From Ustilaginoidea virens (Eukaryota > Ascomycota > Sordariomycetes > Hypocreales > Clavicipitaceae): a DNA stretch of 64,000 nucleotides. Shown here piece after piece: positions 1 to 11,381 of the stretch. The stretch's first letter is position 1; each line of letters starts with the position of its first letter. Below the pieces are notes generated by a model. The model ran no database searches. It saw only the letters and a program-made list of their open reading frames with translations, and was not told the DNA's origin. The position numbers and the translations under genes were made by a program. The DNA is taken from NCBI RefSeq assembly GCF_000687475.1, contig NC_057317.1, forward strand, positions 6,262,501 through 6,326,500. Reading direction: 5' to 3'.

Positions 1-3000
1 AGGCCTAGCAGAATCGTTAACGGCTTTAATAGCTAGCTGTAGTTTCTGTTCCCTTATTAATAGGTTGCCTACTTCTTTATTAATAATAGTATAGGCTCTG
101 CGTAATAGGGCGTAATATCTCTCGACTTTACCGATACTATTATAGGCTTCTATAGGAATTTCATCTATATTGATAGATAGAAGCCGGGCATTATAATGGA
201 ATTTAGCAGAAGCGAAGTTAGGTCCGGCATTATAAACTATCTAGTCTAGCAGGCTAAGATAGGTATCAATCTAGCATTCCTTAAGGGTATTCTAAACATC
301 TCGGGCCTTCTATCTTTATAGATTAAGGAACCTAGCTGCCTGGAAGCTTATTATAGTATCCACGATGTCTAACACCGGCCGATTATTAATATAAAGGATA
401 TCTATAATTATCTTATAGTTGAATTAGCGGTTATCCTTTAGAGTGAACTTAAATCGGCTAGGTGCCTTTGCGTTTATCTAGCATTGATAGTATATATAGG
501 TGATCCTTTCGATGATATTGCGGTTAATATCATTATATCCGGCGCGTTGAAGCAATTTAGTAAGCCTATTGATAGAGGAGTGCCCGAATCGATAGTATAG
601 CTAATGGATTTCCTATGACGATAGGTGGAAGGCTGCAGTATCTATGGCATTTAGAGTCCACTACGGATATCCCTATTTCCTAATAATAGGGACCTTAATA
701 TCCCCTTAGATTAATAGGTTATTAATATTATTAAGCTTTACGCCTATCCTATCTATATCCGTGATAGAATAAAGGAAGGGGGTACCGCTATTAAGGATAT
801 AGAAGGGGATATTACCGAATATCGTCGGAATATTTAGTATACCAGAAGATATAGCAGAGCCGGCACTAAAGTTTACTGTGTGCTTCTTATTAGTCGTCTC
901 GATGGTTAGTATCTTCATCAATCTCATTAAGGCCTTTGCTTGACCTAGGCCTGCTATTAATAGGCCGGAAGCACCAGTATCCGGTAGGATTCTGCGGAAA
1001 GTATGGTTACTATAGCATTCTTCTTCTAGAAAGGAAGAATTACAGTCTTATAGTGGTAAGGGCATTCGGAAGGGGTCAATCTGTAAGAAGGTATATCGGC
1101 ATAATTTATCCTATAGGGCCTATAATATCTCGATAGATGATAACGGCTCGGCTTACGTTAGGGCTTAGAAATACTATGTGGCTGTAATTTGTGGTGTAGT
1201 AGTATTCTCTGCATCCTAGTTTGTATCTCTTGCTATTATTACCTCGATATTACCGATGATATCGTTAAGGTCAACCTTTTCTTCTTCTTTAAGGCCTTAG
1301 GGGTCGGGCTCTTTATATTCCTATAAGAAAATATAGAATTTCTTATTATTAGGGGCAGTATGGTGGGATCGGTTCTTTATCTATTGCTCTTTTGATTCTT
1401 ATTGCTCTTTAGTAGAATAGTTAGATAACTAATATCCTATTTTATTACAAATAAAGCATCTTTTTTGACGGGGCCTAATTAGAAAGGCGCGATTCTATTA
1501 TTGCCATTAATACTACTATTATAAGCCGAATTGGCGTTAAGGGCGTTAGTGCCGATCGTTAGATTGACTATATCTATAGTCTGTAAATAATGCCATATTA
1601 TTATCAATAATATCGTCAGTATTGTAATATTGTTGTTGAAGGAAATGATGCTATTGATTTATATGAATTGACTCGTAGATAGAAAGGGATTGCTATAGGT
1701 TAGCGGCGAGGCCTTCGAATATAAAAGTATGACGATATATAGCTTAGCTATACTCAGGGGTATCCCTTATAGCATTAAGGACTTATCGGTAAAGCTCTGT
1801 ATCGGCTATAAAGGGGGGAAAAAGACCACGATATAGGCGTTAAAGTTCTTCTAATAGGATATTAAGGCATTCTAGTTTTGACTTATCGGGATGTTTTGCG
1901 ATAGTTAATTAGAGTATTGTTCTATTCCAATGGTATAGATAGAATTGCTTTGTGCTTTTATTTTCGAAGTGGTTTTTAACTTTACAGACTATATCGTTAA
2001 AAGTGAGGGTATTATGAATGCGTTTAATATTATTAAAGTAGTAAGTCTTAGCATCGCCAATTAGTATAATTTAGAAAGCTCTAGCGAATGCATAATCGGG
2101 TAATCCTAGTAGGCGATATTTGCTCTTAAAACAGATGACTTTTAGTATGATGAAGTCATCTATTTTGCCGCTATATCTATCCTCTATATAATAGCTACGT
2201 AAGAGGTTAGATATCTTTTTCGATATATTATTAAACCTATTTCGGGAATGATCTTCTTGGTTAAACCCGGCCTCTGCGTAGGCTTTTTGGGTATGATTTT
2301 AGGGGTATTCCGGAGGGTATTCTAGAACGGCTTATCGGTTACCTTACGGTAGGCTGGCGGGGTTTCTTGCGGGGTCATCCTATAACCCGGGTCGGTCTAG
2401 GTTTACCGGTCCTCCCGTCAAGACGGTCCGTTCATCGGCCTAAGTAGGCCGATATTAACGGGAAGGGCCAGATGCCGTGCCTATTTTTGGCATTATCGGA
2501 TAAGGCGTTTAGGCCTAATATCTGGTATTACGGGCGGTATTAGCGGTATTGGCTTAGAAGGTATTATTATTGGGGTCCTCTATGGAAGGAAGCATATCAT
2601 TAGGGCCTATAACCCGAGCTCCGTTAGGTATGCTATGACCTCGAGGGGTATTAATATAGCCGCCTCGGCTAGCCCGGCTAGGGGTATAACCCCTAGGGTG
2701 TAGTATTTAATCGGTCGGGCTATAATCTTCGGTTGTTGTATATTATTATTAATAGCAGGAGCTCTCCCCTGTTTCGAATAGCGGCCTATTATAAATAGGT
2801 ATCTTCCCTTTTAGTTATTAGGACCGGCCCCTTTCTTCTTCAATAGGGGCATAAGGCTTCTTCGATATAGAAGGGGGGATAATAAGTTATTATAACTATA
2901 ATTGTGCTACCCTTAGTATTATGAAGTCCCTTGTTGTTAAGGCTTATGAGGGTCTTCGTGATGATATTCTTATGACTATTATAGGTGCTCGTAATGAATT

Positions 3001-3530
3001 CCGTAAGCCTATACGTGAGCCTATGACTTTTTGGTCGAAATTGCCGATAGGTACTGATGCTTCCCTATAAGGATTAAGGCGTAATCGGAATATCTTACGG
3101 CCTAGCTGACGGTCGATCTCTTCTTAAGGCTATTTAGGGTTCTGTTGTTATTGAAGGCATTCTATTAAGGTAGGTATTATAATAGAGCCTAATGCTCCGA
3201 TATATACGCCGTGATCCTATAGGTATATGCGGAATTCGCGTAGGAATGGAGGATTAATACGGTTGAATAATTATTCATCCTATTTACTACAGTCTTCGTA
3301 GAATAGTTCCTATAGGTCGTCGTCAATGATATAATCCTTCTCATAGGTATAGATCAAGAAGGCCAGGCGGTTGTGTAATGCCATAGTAGTGGCATCAGGG
3401 GTAATTGGCTCTATCGCAGTGGCCCAATTGTTATTAAGTAAGGGGGCAAATCGCTATAACCTTTCGGGCAGTGCTAGTTGTGATATTGATGATTGTGATC
3501 GTGCTATAGTATTGAGAGGAGGGGGGGATG
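1..3530 (-). pseudogene. Copia A gag-pol remnant (Gag zinc knuckle, protease, GAG-pre-integrase)
   Basis: Minus-strand translation near 1395-1475 gives RCFICNK followed by G-Y-stop-LSNYS, matching the CX2C...GCW..H knuckle of fungal Copia Gag proteins. Near 968-984 the retropepsin motif DTGAS is intact. It is followed without a stop by a 73-codon stretch (706-927) ending in TPFLYSITDIDRIGVKLNN, close to the fungal TPFLLCLADMDRLGVYFNN signature that leads into integrase. Elsewhere stops fall at Gln/Trp positions. Upstream limits of Gag are approximate, and no frame is long enough to be functional. Confidence 0.8.
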
Positions 3531-3952
3531 TATTATAAGGAGTGCAAAAGGGCTTTTATCCGTAGGGGTATCCGTAGGGATAAAGGAAAGAAATGAAGGG
3601 GTTAGTTAGTAAGATAACCGTTCAACAGAATGGGTTATTTGCCTCCTATAGTAAGTAGGTAACCGTTTAATGGAATGGGTTAGCCGCCTCCTATATATAC
3701 TGAGGGTATCTTTAAAGATTATAATAGTTAGTATGTTTTCTTCCTTTATGATAGATAGAAGTAAAAGAGGTCCACATCGTTCTTCCAATTAGTTGGTAGC
3801 ATAACCGTTCAATAGAATGGGTTATCTGCCTTCCTAATTAGCACGATTTGTAATGGAAATCGTCTCTTCGAGAGTAATCTTACTGATCTATAATGCACTG
3901 TTCTTTGCGGGATGTAATTATCCTGTGAGTGGTGGTTATCACTACTAATTAG

Positions 3953-4282
3953 TGTTGATATAAACTCGGGGTACCTAGTTATACGTAGGGTCGCGCGCGT
4001 GGTATTAAGTACCGTGAGGTCACCGGTCAAAGGTATAATTACTTCTTTAATTATGACTGACTAACTAAGAGGAAAGAAAGGAAGGAAAAGAGTAATTACA
4101 CGATGTGGCCTTTTTGTGCGTGCCGTAGTCACGTGCATCGGCGCGGTCGGGCCGGACTGCCCGCGTGCCCTACCGGGCTCAGGGGCATAGGGGCAAAAGT
4201 AGCCATATTGTGCGTAACGGGTGTGCGCGGCACATTCGTCGCAATGTGCCCAATTGGGCACCTTGCGACAGCGATTCCGACA
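3953..4282 (-). repeat. 5' LTR of Copia A (family Y, 330 bp)
   Basis: Begins TGTTGATATA and ends GATTCCGACA on the plus strand, so it has TGT...ACA ends. Six other copies of this LTR lie in the window (10554, 41820, 42302, 49377, 58254, and inverted at 59246). It is GC-rich against its surroundings and little affected by RIP. It carries a 30-bp near-perfect palindrome at 4239-4268 centred on CCCAATTGGG. ORFs across it (for example 4061-4294 and 4103-4366) are not genes. Confidence 0.9.
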
Positions 4283-4411
4283 TATTCGCCACATCTTGTT
4301 TTATTAGAATTAATGCGTTACTACCTAAGTTGTGGCTATTTAAATTCTTACGCGATAATATGGTGATAGCGTTGATGTGGGGGTTGTTGCGACACTTTTG
4401 CGTACCTACTG
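4283..4411 (+). mobile_element. Tc1/mariner right-end fragment (copy 2)
   Basis: These 129 bases match the last part of the mariner at 8904-10304 (10176-10304) almost base for base, including the end CTACTG followed by TA at 4412-4413. Copia A inserted into this copy; the rest of the mariner must lie left of the window. Confidence 0.85.
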
Positions 4412-4413
4412 TA

Positions 4414-6298
4414 TCTCATTAGGAGTAAGACTTCGAGTGTTATAATTCCCTAATACAAAGGAATCCATAGTCTTTTCCTTTTCGTCAGTCTTTTATAGGG
4501 TATCTGCTTTATTAGCTAAATCTGTTTTATCTTTCTTCTTCTTTTCCGGCTTACCCTATATAGCTAAAGAAGACCCTTATTATTGGGTAGAAGAAGACCC
4601 CTATTTCTTTTTATTGGCGTTAGTAGTAGTGTTTTTACTACCCTTGCTAGCGTTATTACTAGCCGACTTGCTATTATTGCTATTATTAGTAGCGGCACCT
4701 TTGACCTTTGCAAGGTAGATAGTAGCCCTTACTACTGATAATCCTTTAATGCGTTATTCTTCCAGTAAATCAACTATATAAAATTGCAGGTTAATATTTG
4801 ATGTATTTCCCTAGGTATAAGCAATTCTCATTATTGTGCGGTGCCGTTCTGCCTACTGAAAAAAGACCCCTTCTACAATATGTAATTTCTGGCTGATTTG
4901 GTCGAAAGATTGTAGGTAGCAACCTAAAATTTGCAGCCTAGATAAGTAGCTATTAAAAGAGGCGTTAAAAGATCCTAAGGTACCCTTATAGCCTGTAAAA
5001 TTTAGTTAATAGAAGGCAGGGTATAGGTGGGTCCGATATACGTCTAATGAGTGAGAATACTATTTGGTGAGTGATATAAAGGCTGACTCTGGGTCAGTGC
5101 ACTAGTTGATTGCTGCAGCCGGTCCTTCTCTGCAACTATTCTTAATAAGTAATAGTAAAAATGCTTACTCTAAATCGTTGAAATTGCTAGTAATAGAAGG
5201 ATCTTCGATAAATTTGGCGATATTAAGTGCCCTAAATTGAATTATAAGGGCCTGTTTCTATTGGTTGAAGTTGGATGCCCCCTTTAGCTTTTGGGATTCC
5301 TAGAATCCATTGGCTATCTTAGCTAGTTCCTTGGTAGCTATAGCGCTGACTTAGCTGCTAATGCTGGTTGGAACCGGTAGGGGTTGCTATTGGGCTTTAG
5401 GTAGTGATAGTAGGTTATTTCCCTTACTTATAGGGGTTTGGAAGGTATCCACATCCATCATATCCTGTGATAGGCTAGTAATAGGCTTAACTAGTCTATC
5501 TACTAGGGTGCCTATCTTATCAGCTAGGAAATCGATTTTAGAATTAATTTAATTAAATTTCTGACTAAATTCCTTTCTCATTTCCTATCAAGGATTCGGG
5601 CTACGCCCGTCTCATACTAAGGACAAGCTTACAGTAAGTGCGCGCAGCTAGTATGATATAGGTGTCAATTATACCAAGTCAAAGTAACTTGGTACAATAC
5701 GTACTCTTTTATCTGGTCTAACGGTCAGACAGAAGAGTAGGTTTTTACCTGGCGATATACGCGGCACCCGCTTAGGGCCCAATTGGGCCACTTCGTTACA
5801 TTTATACCAAGTTACCCAAGGTCACAGGTTCGAATCCCGCATGCGGTACGTGCACACAGCGGGCTCTTCATCTGGGCTTACAGAGGGCGTGCTACTAGCC
5901 TCTGGGGGGTGTGTGGTATCATGTGGTTGGCGCCAGCCGCAGGCTTAAAGGGCCTGCGGAGAGGGAAGCTGTGTCAAGGATTCGGGCTACGCCCGTCTCA
6001 TACTAAGGACAAGCTTACAGTAAGTGCGCGCAGCTAGTGTGATATAGGTATCAATTGTACCAAGTCAAAGTAACTTGGTACAATACGTACTCTTTTGTCT
6101 GGTCTAACGGTCAGACAGAAGAGTAGGTTTTTACCTGGTAATATGCGCGGCACCCGCTTAGGGCCCAATTGGGCCACTTCGTTACATTTCCTATTAATCT
6201 TCCCTAATCTAGGCAATTTCCTAGTTATTATTAGGTTCTTCTACCTCCTTAGGGACTTAATAGCCTAGGTTATCGGTAGAGATGTTCTAACTAGCCAT
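4414..6298 (-). pseudogene. Copia F gag remnant, interrupted by TRIM1
   Basis: Minus-strand ATG at 6298 opens a frame starting MAS-stop-NISTDN and containing the uninterrupted stretch INSKIDFLADKIGTLVDRL. The C-terminal part near 4420-4720 is Asn/Ser/Lys-rich (NNASKGSKNTTTNANKKK) and ends in SFVLGNYNTR, matching the Copia E Gag end (Lys/Asn/Ser tract, then SFIIGNYNT). TRIM1 splits the frame at 5586-6186. Stops are TAA/TAG. Confidence 0.7.
5586..6186 (+). mobile_element. TRIM1: 601-bp non-coding LTR element with target duplication TTTCC
   Basis: Two direct terminal repeats of 215 bp (5586-5800 and 5972-6186), each TRTCAAGGATTC...CTTCGTTACA, enclose 171 bp. The element is flanked by TTTCC at 5581-5585 and 6187-6191. 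A purine-rich tract (GGAGAGGGAAG, 5958-5968) precedes the right repeat like a polypurine tract. No coding capacity: the 84-codon ORF at 5783-6037 only crosses repeat boundaries. This is the structure of a terminal-repeat retrotransposon in miniature. The internal part begins with a tRNA-like segment containing GGTTCGAATCCC, an RNA polymerase III B-box match. TRIM2 at 16237 is a second copy. Confidence 0.9.
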
Positions 6299-6584
6299 TA
6301 TAGGTAGAAATAAGGAGCCAGAATATCTTAAAAATGCGAAGAAAATCAAGACTGAAAATCTAGATAAAACTAAAAGAAAGCTGCGTTAAGGAATAACCTT
6401 AGAAAATCCTATTAAAAAGGATATATTGCAGCTTAATATAATAGCTAAGTTCCTAAATCTGGGATGATCAGTCCCTTATTGCAGATTAGTAATATCGTTA
6501 GTTAGATTTCTGGAAGGTTAGCTGCTAAATGCATTAAAATCCTAAGTTAGCGTAAAAAAGTCTTAAGCTGGAAGCCTTAAGATA

Positions 6585-6598
6585 CCGGGCTTATAACC
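6585..6598 (-). promoter_or_regulatory. Primer-binding site of Copia F (half initiator tRNA-Met type)
   Basis: Directly inside the 5' LTR, the minus strand reads GGTTATAAGCCCGG. It differs at one position from the GGTTATGAGCCCGG of Copia E, and the change is G to A at TpG, as RIP makes. Complementarity to the initiator tRNA-Met anticodon stem-loop is discussed for Copia E. Confidence 0.75.
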
Positions 6599-7328
6599 TG
6601 TTGCAAAATAGTGATTCAGAACACTATTGGAAATGTACTAGATACCGACAGTAGCGTATAAAGCGTTACAGAATAAAACAAAGAGCTAGTTAAAGATTTA
6701 AAGATGCACAACAAGAGGTTGACTAGAGTAAAGATATCAGGGAAATCTGATTCTAATTATTGGTGACTATTCTATCTAGAAAAAGGGAATTTCAGGCATA
6801 TTTCTACCATTTTGAAAAAGCGGTTGAAAATAATGAAAAACCGTAAAAATAGCGAAAACCCCGACGAAAAATCGTCCTGCCCAACCGTGCCCAGTCCGTG
6901 CCCAATATCCTACCCAATGCCTACCCAACCAAGCCCAGTGGCTTGTAGCGGTATGCCGGATGCCCTATAATATCCTGCTGTACGGGCCGGAAGCCCTATA
7001 TTGGTGTGCCGTAAAGGTCCGGTATAGCGGGAGACTGTATGTAGAAGGCCGAAAGTGCGGTATTAGCTAGGTTTGCCCATTTGGTAATCCCGTGGAAATG
7101 CGCCGCCTGTTGTAGAGCCCGGTAGCCTACTGTGACCAGCCGCTGTGGCCGGATGTGGATCACTGTACCGGTGCCGTGACCGGCGCTGTGGCCCACTGTA
7201 ATCGGCGTTGTGGGGCGCTGTGCCCCACCATAGCGCCTGGTATAGCCACCGCGATATCTCAACGTAGAGACGTCGTACGGTGGCGAGACCAGTACTAAAA
7301 TACAGCTAAAAAGGCGCTGATTTCAACA
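6599..7328 (-). repeat. 5' LTR of Copia F (730 bp)
   Basis: Starts TGTTGCAAAATAG next to the primer-binding site and ends GATTTCAACA, giving TGTT...AACA ends. TATAC follows as the presumed right target duplication. It holds a CCCAAC/GCCCA-rich stretch near 6890-6945 and a GC-rich stretch near 7120-7235. The 88-codon ORF at 6996-7262 lies wholly in the LTR and is not supported as a gene. No second copy of this LTR is in the window, so the ends rest on the PBS junction and the Gypsy junction. Confidence 0.7.
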
Positions 7329-8903
7329 TATACTATTTAGTATAGCTTATAAAGGCTAAATAAAACTATATAATCTTCGATAAGGAGCTACTTGCTATTA
7401 TCTTATGCCTAAAAGTATAGTCGGCCGAACTCCACTCTATTGCTATCTTATTTATAATATTTACTAACGATAAGAACCTTAGGTATTTCGCTTAATTAAA
7501 AGAGATATTAAAATAGTAGGCGTAATAAGTTAAGACCCTAGCTCTTTTTAACTTCTACCTTTAGTATCAGCCTAACTCCTAAGCCTAATGCCTTAATGCC
7601 CTTTTATATCAGAAATAAAAGGCTAATAGTATAATACTATAGTTCGGCTAAGTCTTTTACCTATTATCTATCTTAATTATTAAGTTAGACTTAATAGAGG
7701 ATTACCCGGCTATAGAGCGCACTATAGTAATACCCCTACTAATAGTAGCGCCTCTAACTAGGGTCTCTTTACCCTAAGGTTTATATATCTTTGCCGATAG
7801 CTATTTATAGGCGCTTTAAAACTAAGTAATAAATAAGGATAACTTATATTAGGCCCGATAGTCGGCTGTAATAAATAGCGAATAGTAATTCCTAACCAAT
7901 ATAAAGACTAAAAAGTAAATCGCAAATTATACCTTAAATACTTATAGGGCGCTACTATTCCGGGGTCGGATCTAGCTACCCTTATTCGAACCTTTTACTA
8001 CTATAGTAATTTAATATTACTATAACTCCTCTACTATAGGGCATTTAAGGAAGAATATAACCTTCTAATTACTATATCAAGGTTACTACTTCGATAATAT
8101 ATCGTCTAAGGTAGTATAATTTATCTAGAACTACTAATACCGTAAAGCGTATAAGAGCTGTTAGCTATAATAAAGCCTACTCTAGCCCCTATTAATTCTT
8201 AATCGCTTTTAGTCTTAAATCTCTATAGACTTTATAATAGACCTTCCGGCCTATACTAACTCCAATCTATATTACCTAATAGTTATTACTAACCGCTTAT
8301 CAAAATATACCTAACTTGAAGTAATATACTTAATATAAGTAGAGGAATATACGGCCTATTTCTAAGACTACTAATAGCAGTATTATAGGTTCCCCGCCTA
8401 GATTATCAGCAATAGAGGCTTAGACTAAGTAAGGTAATTTTAGACTATAATATATAAGGCTTTAGGAACCGAACAGCTCCTTTCCACTATATACCACCCC
8501 TAAACTAATAGTAGTATAGAGTATATAAACTAAGAAGTCTAAACCGTCTTACGCATAAAGGTAGCTTTCGATTAATATAATTAGCCCTAATAGCTTATAA
8601 TTTACTAGTATGCCTTTAATAACCGGATATCCTTTATTACTAACTATAGTCTGAACCGACTCTTAAATAGTTACAACTCTCCTATTATAGCTCTCCCACC
8701 CGATATTACACTAAATTCTAAAACCCCTAAAGGGTAGGCGGTATGCTCCTTAGCTATAATATAAAAAGGGGGGGAACTCGCCTAAGCTACTATCGCCTCC
8801 GCCTAAAAATATTAATAGGATACGATAAACCACTCCTAATACCTAGCAGAGTATTACTAAATCGGGGACTAAATTTAATTTAGCCTATAGAATATTAAGA
8901 CTA

Positions 8904-10304
8904 CAGTGGGTATCCATAAGTCCCGCAACAAAAACGCGTAGCGCGAAGTCTTCGCGCCTCAATCAATTTTACCCTTTACATTACAACGCCTATAATATGC
9001 CCACAACAATGCCTCTAAATCGTGCCTTTAGTACGGAAATATCAGGAAATTGTCAGAAGAATCATGAATTTTCACCAGTGCAAAAAGCTGCCAGGAATTG
9101 CAGAATTATCGCAAGGTAAAACCTACCGCGCTGTAGCTGCTACCTTTAACGCGTTACCATCTACAGCATATAGGATATTTAAACGCTAGAAAGAAGAATC
9201 AACACTTGAAAATAAGCCTCGTTCTGGGCGGCCACTAAAGCTTACAGAAGCTGAAAAGCGCTATATTGTTCTTCTTGTCAAAAGGAATCGCAGCATTATA
9301 TATAGTGCCCTAATTAGCGCTATGGGTGGCCGAATATGCCGCTTAACCATCCGACGGTGCCTTCGAGGCTATTGGCAACGCAAATGGAAGTCTATGAAAA
9401 GAATACTACTATCAAAAGAAATAGTAAAAAAGAGGCTTTATTTTGCACGTTATTAACTGCAGAAAGTCGAAGAATTGATAGAGGTAAGTATGATTAAAAA
9501 TAGCCCCTTCAAATAGCTATTTACTGATATAACAGCCTCCATAGATAATCTTTTCTGATAAGACCTCTATTGCAAATCAAGGCAATAAAACACCATAATG
9601 GATATTCCGCGACCCTCATGAGCGATTTAATAAGAATCTTGTTAATCTTACCTGCTATGTAAAGGCCCCATTATCAATCATGGCCTAGGGGGCTATTTAT
9701 CGCACTAGCCGGAGCCCTATTATCATTATGGATCGCGATAAATAGTCTGCTCGAAATGGATATACAGCGCGAAGCTATCAAAAGGCTTTATCAGAAGGTC
9801 TCTTACCTATATACAACGGTATGAGGCTATTCTAGCAAGATAACGCGAGAATTCATACTTGCGCTGCAACATCTCAATGGCTACGGCGACATACAATTAT
9901 AGCGATTAAATGGCCTCTGCATTCCCCTGATTTAAACCCTATTGAGTATGTATGGAAGGCTTTAAAGTAGGAATTGGTAACTGCTAACCCTTATCTATCA
10001 ATTCTAAAGAATAATAAGGCATATAGGGCTGAATTGATAGAATGTATTAAAAAGGCGTGGGCAGCAGTGCCACAGCCCTTAATTACGAGGCTGATTGAGT
10101 CTATGCCACAGCGCTTATATGCTGTAATTCGCGCATATGGTTGGTATACTAAATATTGATCGCGAAAAGCAGGGCTATTTGCCACATCTTGTTTTATTAG
10201 AATTAATGCATTACTACCTAAGTTGTAGCTATTTGAATTCTTACGCGATAATGTGGTGATGGCGTTGATGTGGGGGTTGTTGCGACACTTTTGCGTATAT
10301 ACTG
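8904..10304 (+). mobile_element. Tc1/mariner DNA transposon, nearly complete (1401 bp)
   Basis: Bounded by TA at 8902-8903 and 10305-10306. The ends are inverted: left CAGTGGGTATCC...CGCAACAA, right (reverse complement) CAGTATATACGC...CGCAACAA. Removing it with one TA restores alignment to Gypsy B (31400-31430). It encodes a broken DDE transposase and is less degraded than the surrounding retroelements. A second copy's right end lies at 4283-4411. Confidence 0.9.
9064..10159 (+). pseudogene. Tc1/mariner transposase pseudogene
   Basis: An ATG at 9064 opens a frame with a helix-turn-helix-like N-terminus (ELSQGKTYRAVAATFNALPS) and the linker SGRPLKLTEAEKR. Later come QDNARIHTC, carrying the second catalytic Asp, and WPLHSPDLNPIEYVW, the third acidic position of the DD34D/E family. 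The C-terminus is open from 9974 to the TGA at 10159. Start and stop are not in the same frame (1096 bases), so at least one indel occurred, probably between 9480 and 9850. Several TAG/TAA codons add to this. Inactive, but the family is clear. Confidence 0.85.
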
Positions 10305-10553
10305 TAACTAGCCTTATAAAAAACTCGATTAGGTTTCTATAAAATATATAGTTATAGCTATTTTATCCCCGTTTAATATCCGGCTTAATATACTAAACGG
10401 TATCTACTTGGTCTTCTATATTGACCTTATAGAGCGAGCCGCTTCTAACCTATTATTAAGCTTAATACTAATAGATACTCGACCCGGCCCTTTAATAATC
10501 CTACCTGAAGACTTAGATACGCTATATAAGGAATTTAAGGTCGAAGAGATATT

Positions 10554-10896
10554 TGTTGGTTTTACATCAAGGGGTACCCAGTTGTACGTAGGGTTGCGCC
10601 CGTGGTATCATGTACCGTGAGGTCACCGGTTAAAGGTATGATTCCTTCTTTGATTATGACTATGACTAACTAAGAGGGAAGAAAGGAAGCAAAAGAGGAA
10701 TTACACGATGTGGCCTTTTTGTGCGTGCCGTAGTCACGTGCATCGGCGCGGTCGGGCCGGGCTGCCCGCGTGCCCTACCGGGCATAAGGGCAAAAGGGGC
10801 AAAGGGGCAAAAGTGGCCACATCGTGCGCATCGGATGTATGCGGCACATCCGTCGCAATGTGCCCAATTGGGCACCTTGCGACAGCGATTCCGACA
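10554..10896 (-). repeat. Solo Copia LTR (family Y) in Gypsy C, duplication ATATT
   Basis: 343 bp, TGTTGGTTTT...GATTCCGACA, flanked by ATATT at 10549-10553 and 10897-10901. It sits between integrase and chromodomain of Gypsy C, and the chromodomain frame resumes right after it. This is what LTR-LTR recombination leaves behind. It carries extra GGGGCAAA repeats near 10790-10815 compared with other copies. Confidence 0.93.
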
Positions 10897-11128
10897 ATAT
10901 TAGCCGCGAAAAATACTTAGGGCCGCAATAGCAACTATAATATATTAGTAAAATAAAAGGGATTCAACCTACTAATATAAGAACCCTTAGAAAACCTTAA
11001 GGATATAGCGGCGTAAGAGGCATTTAAGGCGAAATAGGGTGATATCTGTATATATAATAGACCCGGCCGAACCCTATAGTAAGCCCGATACGGCTATAGT
11101 TAGAATTTTTTCCGGGAGAAGGGGGGTA

Positions 11129-11381
11129 TATTACGGACTCGGGCTATACCCGTATTATAAAGTGGCTAGGGCTCGGGCTGCGCCCGTGCTTAGCTGGAAT
11201 GGATTATATAGGGCAGAGGCGCGGACCAATAGGGTACTACTAGGGCTCCGCCTTATAGTATATACGAATATATATAGACTACGGAAGGGACCCGACTTGG
11301 GCTCCCTTTCCTTCCTCCTTAGTTTTATTAATATATTCGATCAACGCCTATTTGCAGTCGCCCTAGGGCCAGTCCTTTACA
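11129..11381 (+). repeat. 3' LTR of Gypsy C (253 bp)
   Basis: TATTACGGACTCGGG...CAGTCCTTTACA, preceded by the purine tract GGGAGAAGGGGGG. It resembles the 254-bp LTRs of Gypsy D. The 115-codon ORF at 11039-11386 runs from the end of pol through this LTR and is not a gene. Confidence 0.85.

Larger units (their letters stand above)
1..4282 (-). mobile_element. Copia A: Ty1/Copia LTR retrotransposon, RIP-degraded, truncated by window start
   Basis: Internal region and 5' LTR of a Copia element read on the minus strand; its 3' part lies outside the window. Recognisable pieces, 5' to 3' on the minus strand, are a Gag with a CX2C zinc knuckle, an aspartic protease and the GAG-pre-integrase region. 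Copia B at 42302-49719 is a second, fuller copy of the same family and aligns along the internal region. The element sits inside a Tc1/mariner end; the five bases after its LTR are TATTC, but the partner duplication is off the left edge. The frame is broken by TAG/TAA codons. Confidence 0.85.
4414..7328 (-). mobile_element. Copia F: Ty1/Copia element, 5' half (gag, leader, PBS, 5' LTR)
   Basis: From right to left: 5' LTR 6599-7328, primer-binding site 6585-6598, a leader of about 290 bp, and a gag remnant (start near 6298) containing TRIM1. It ends at 4413, where mariner copy 2 is inserted; pol lies beyond. Its Gag C-terminus and primer-binding site resemble Copia E, so the two belong to one broad lineage. 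Copia F is inserted into Gypsy C: Gypsy sequence resumes at 7329. Confidence 0.8.
7329..11381 (+). mobile_element. Gypsy C: chromodomain Ty3/Gypsy element, 3' half
   Basis: Plus-strand order is RNase H (7329-7900), integrase zinc-binding and core domains (about 7930-8900 and 10307-10553), chromodomain (10902-11050) and 3' LTR (11129-11381). It aligns with Gypsy B 29870-31850. The integrase core shows IDFIIDLPAYTNS; the chromodomain shows YNILVK-stop-KG and EPLENLKDIA. The left part was separated by the Copia F insertion. A Tc1/mariner element and a solo Copia LTR interrupt it, both with exact target duplications. There is no antisense 3' segment of the kind seen in Gypsy A and B. Confidence 0.85.

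Noticed and set aside
4061..4422. ORFs of 77-87 codons, with like ones at 10666-10920, 41915-42337, 49487-49720, 58404-58633 and 59248-59523
   Set aside because: All lie in copies of the same non-coding Copia LTR, on both strands.
5801..5860. Genuine tRNA gene in TRIM1/TRIM2
   Set aside because: Only the T-arm/B-box part is convincing. The anticodon arm does not form a normal 7-base loop, and the segment crosses an LTR boundary.
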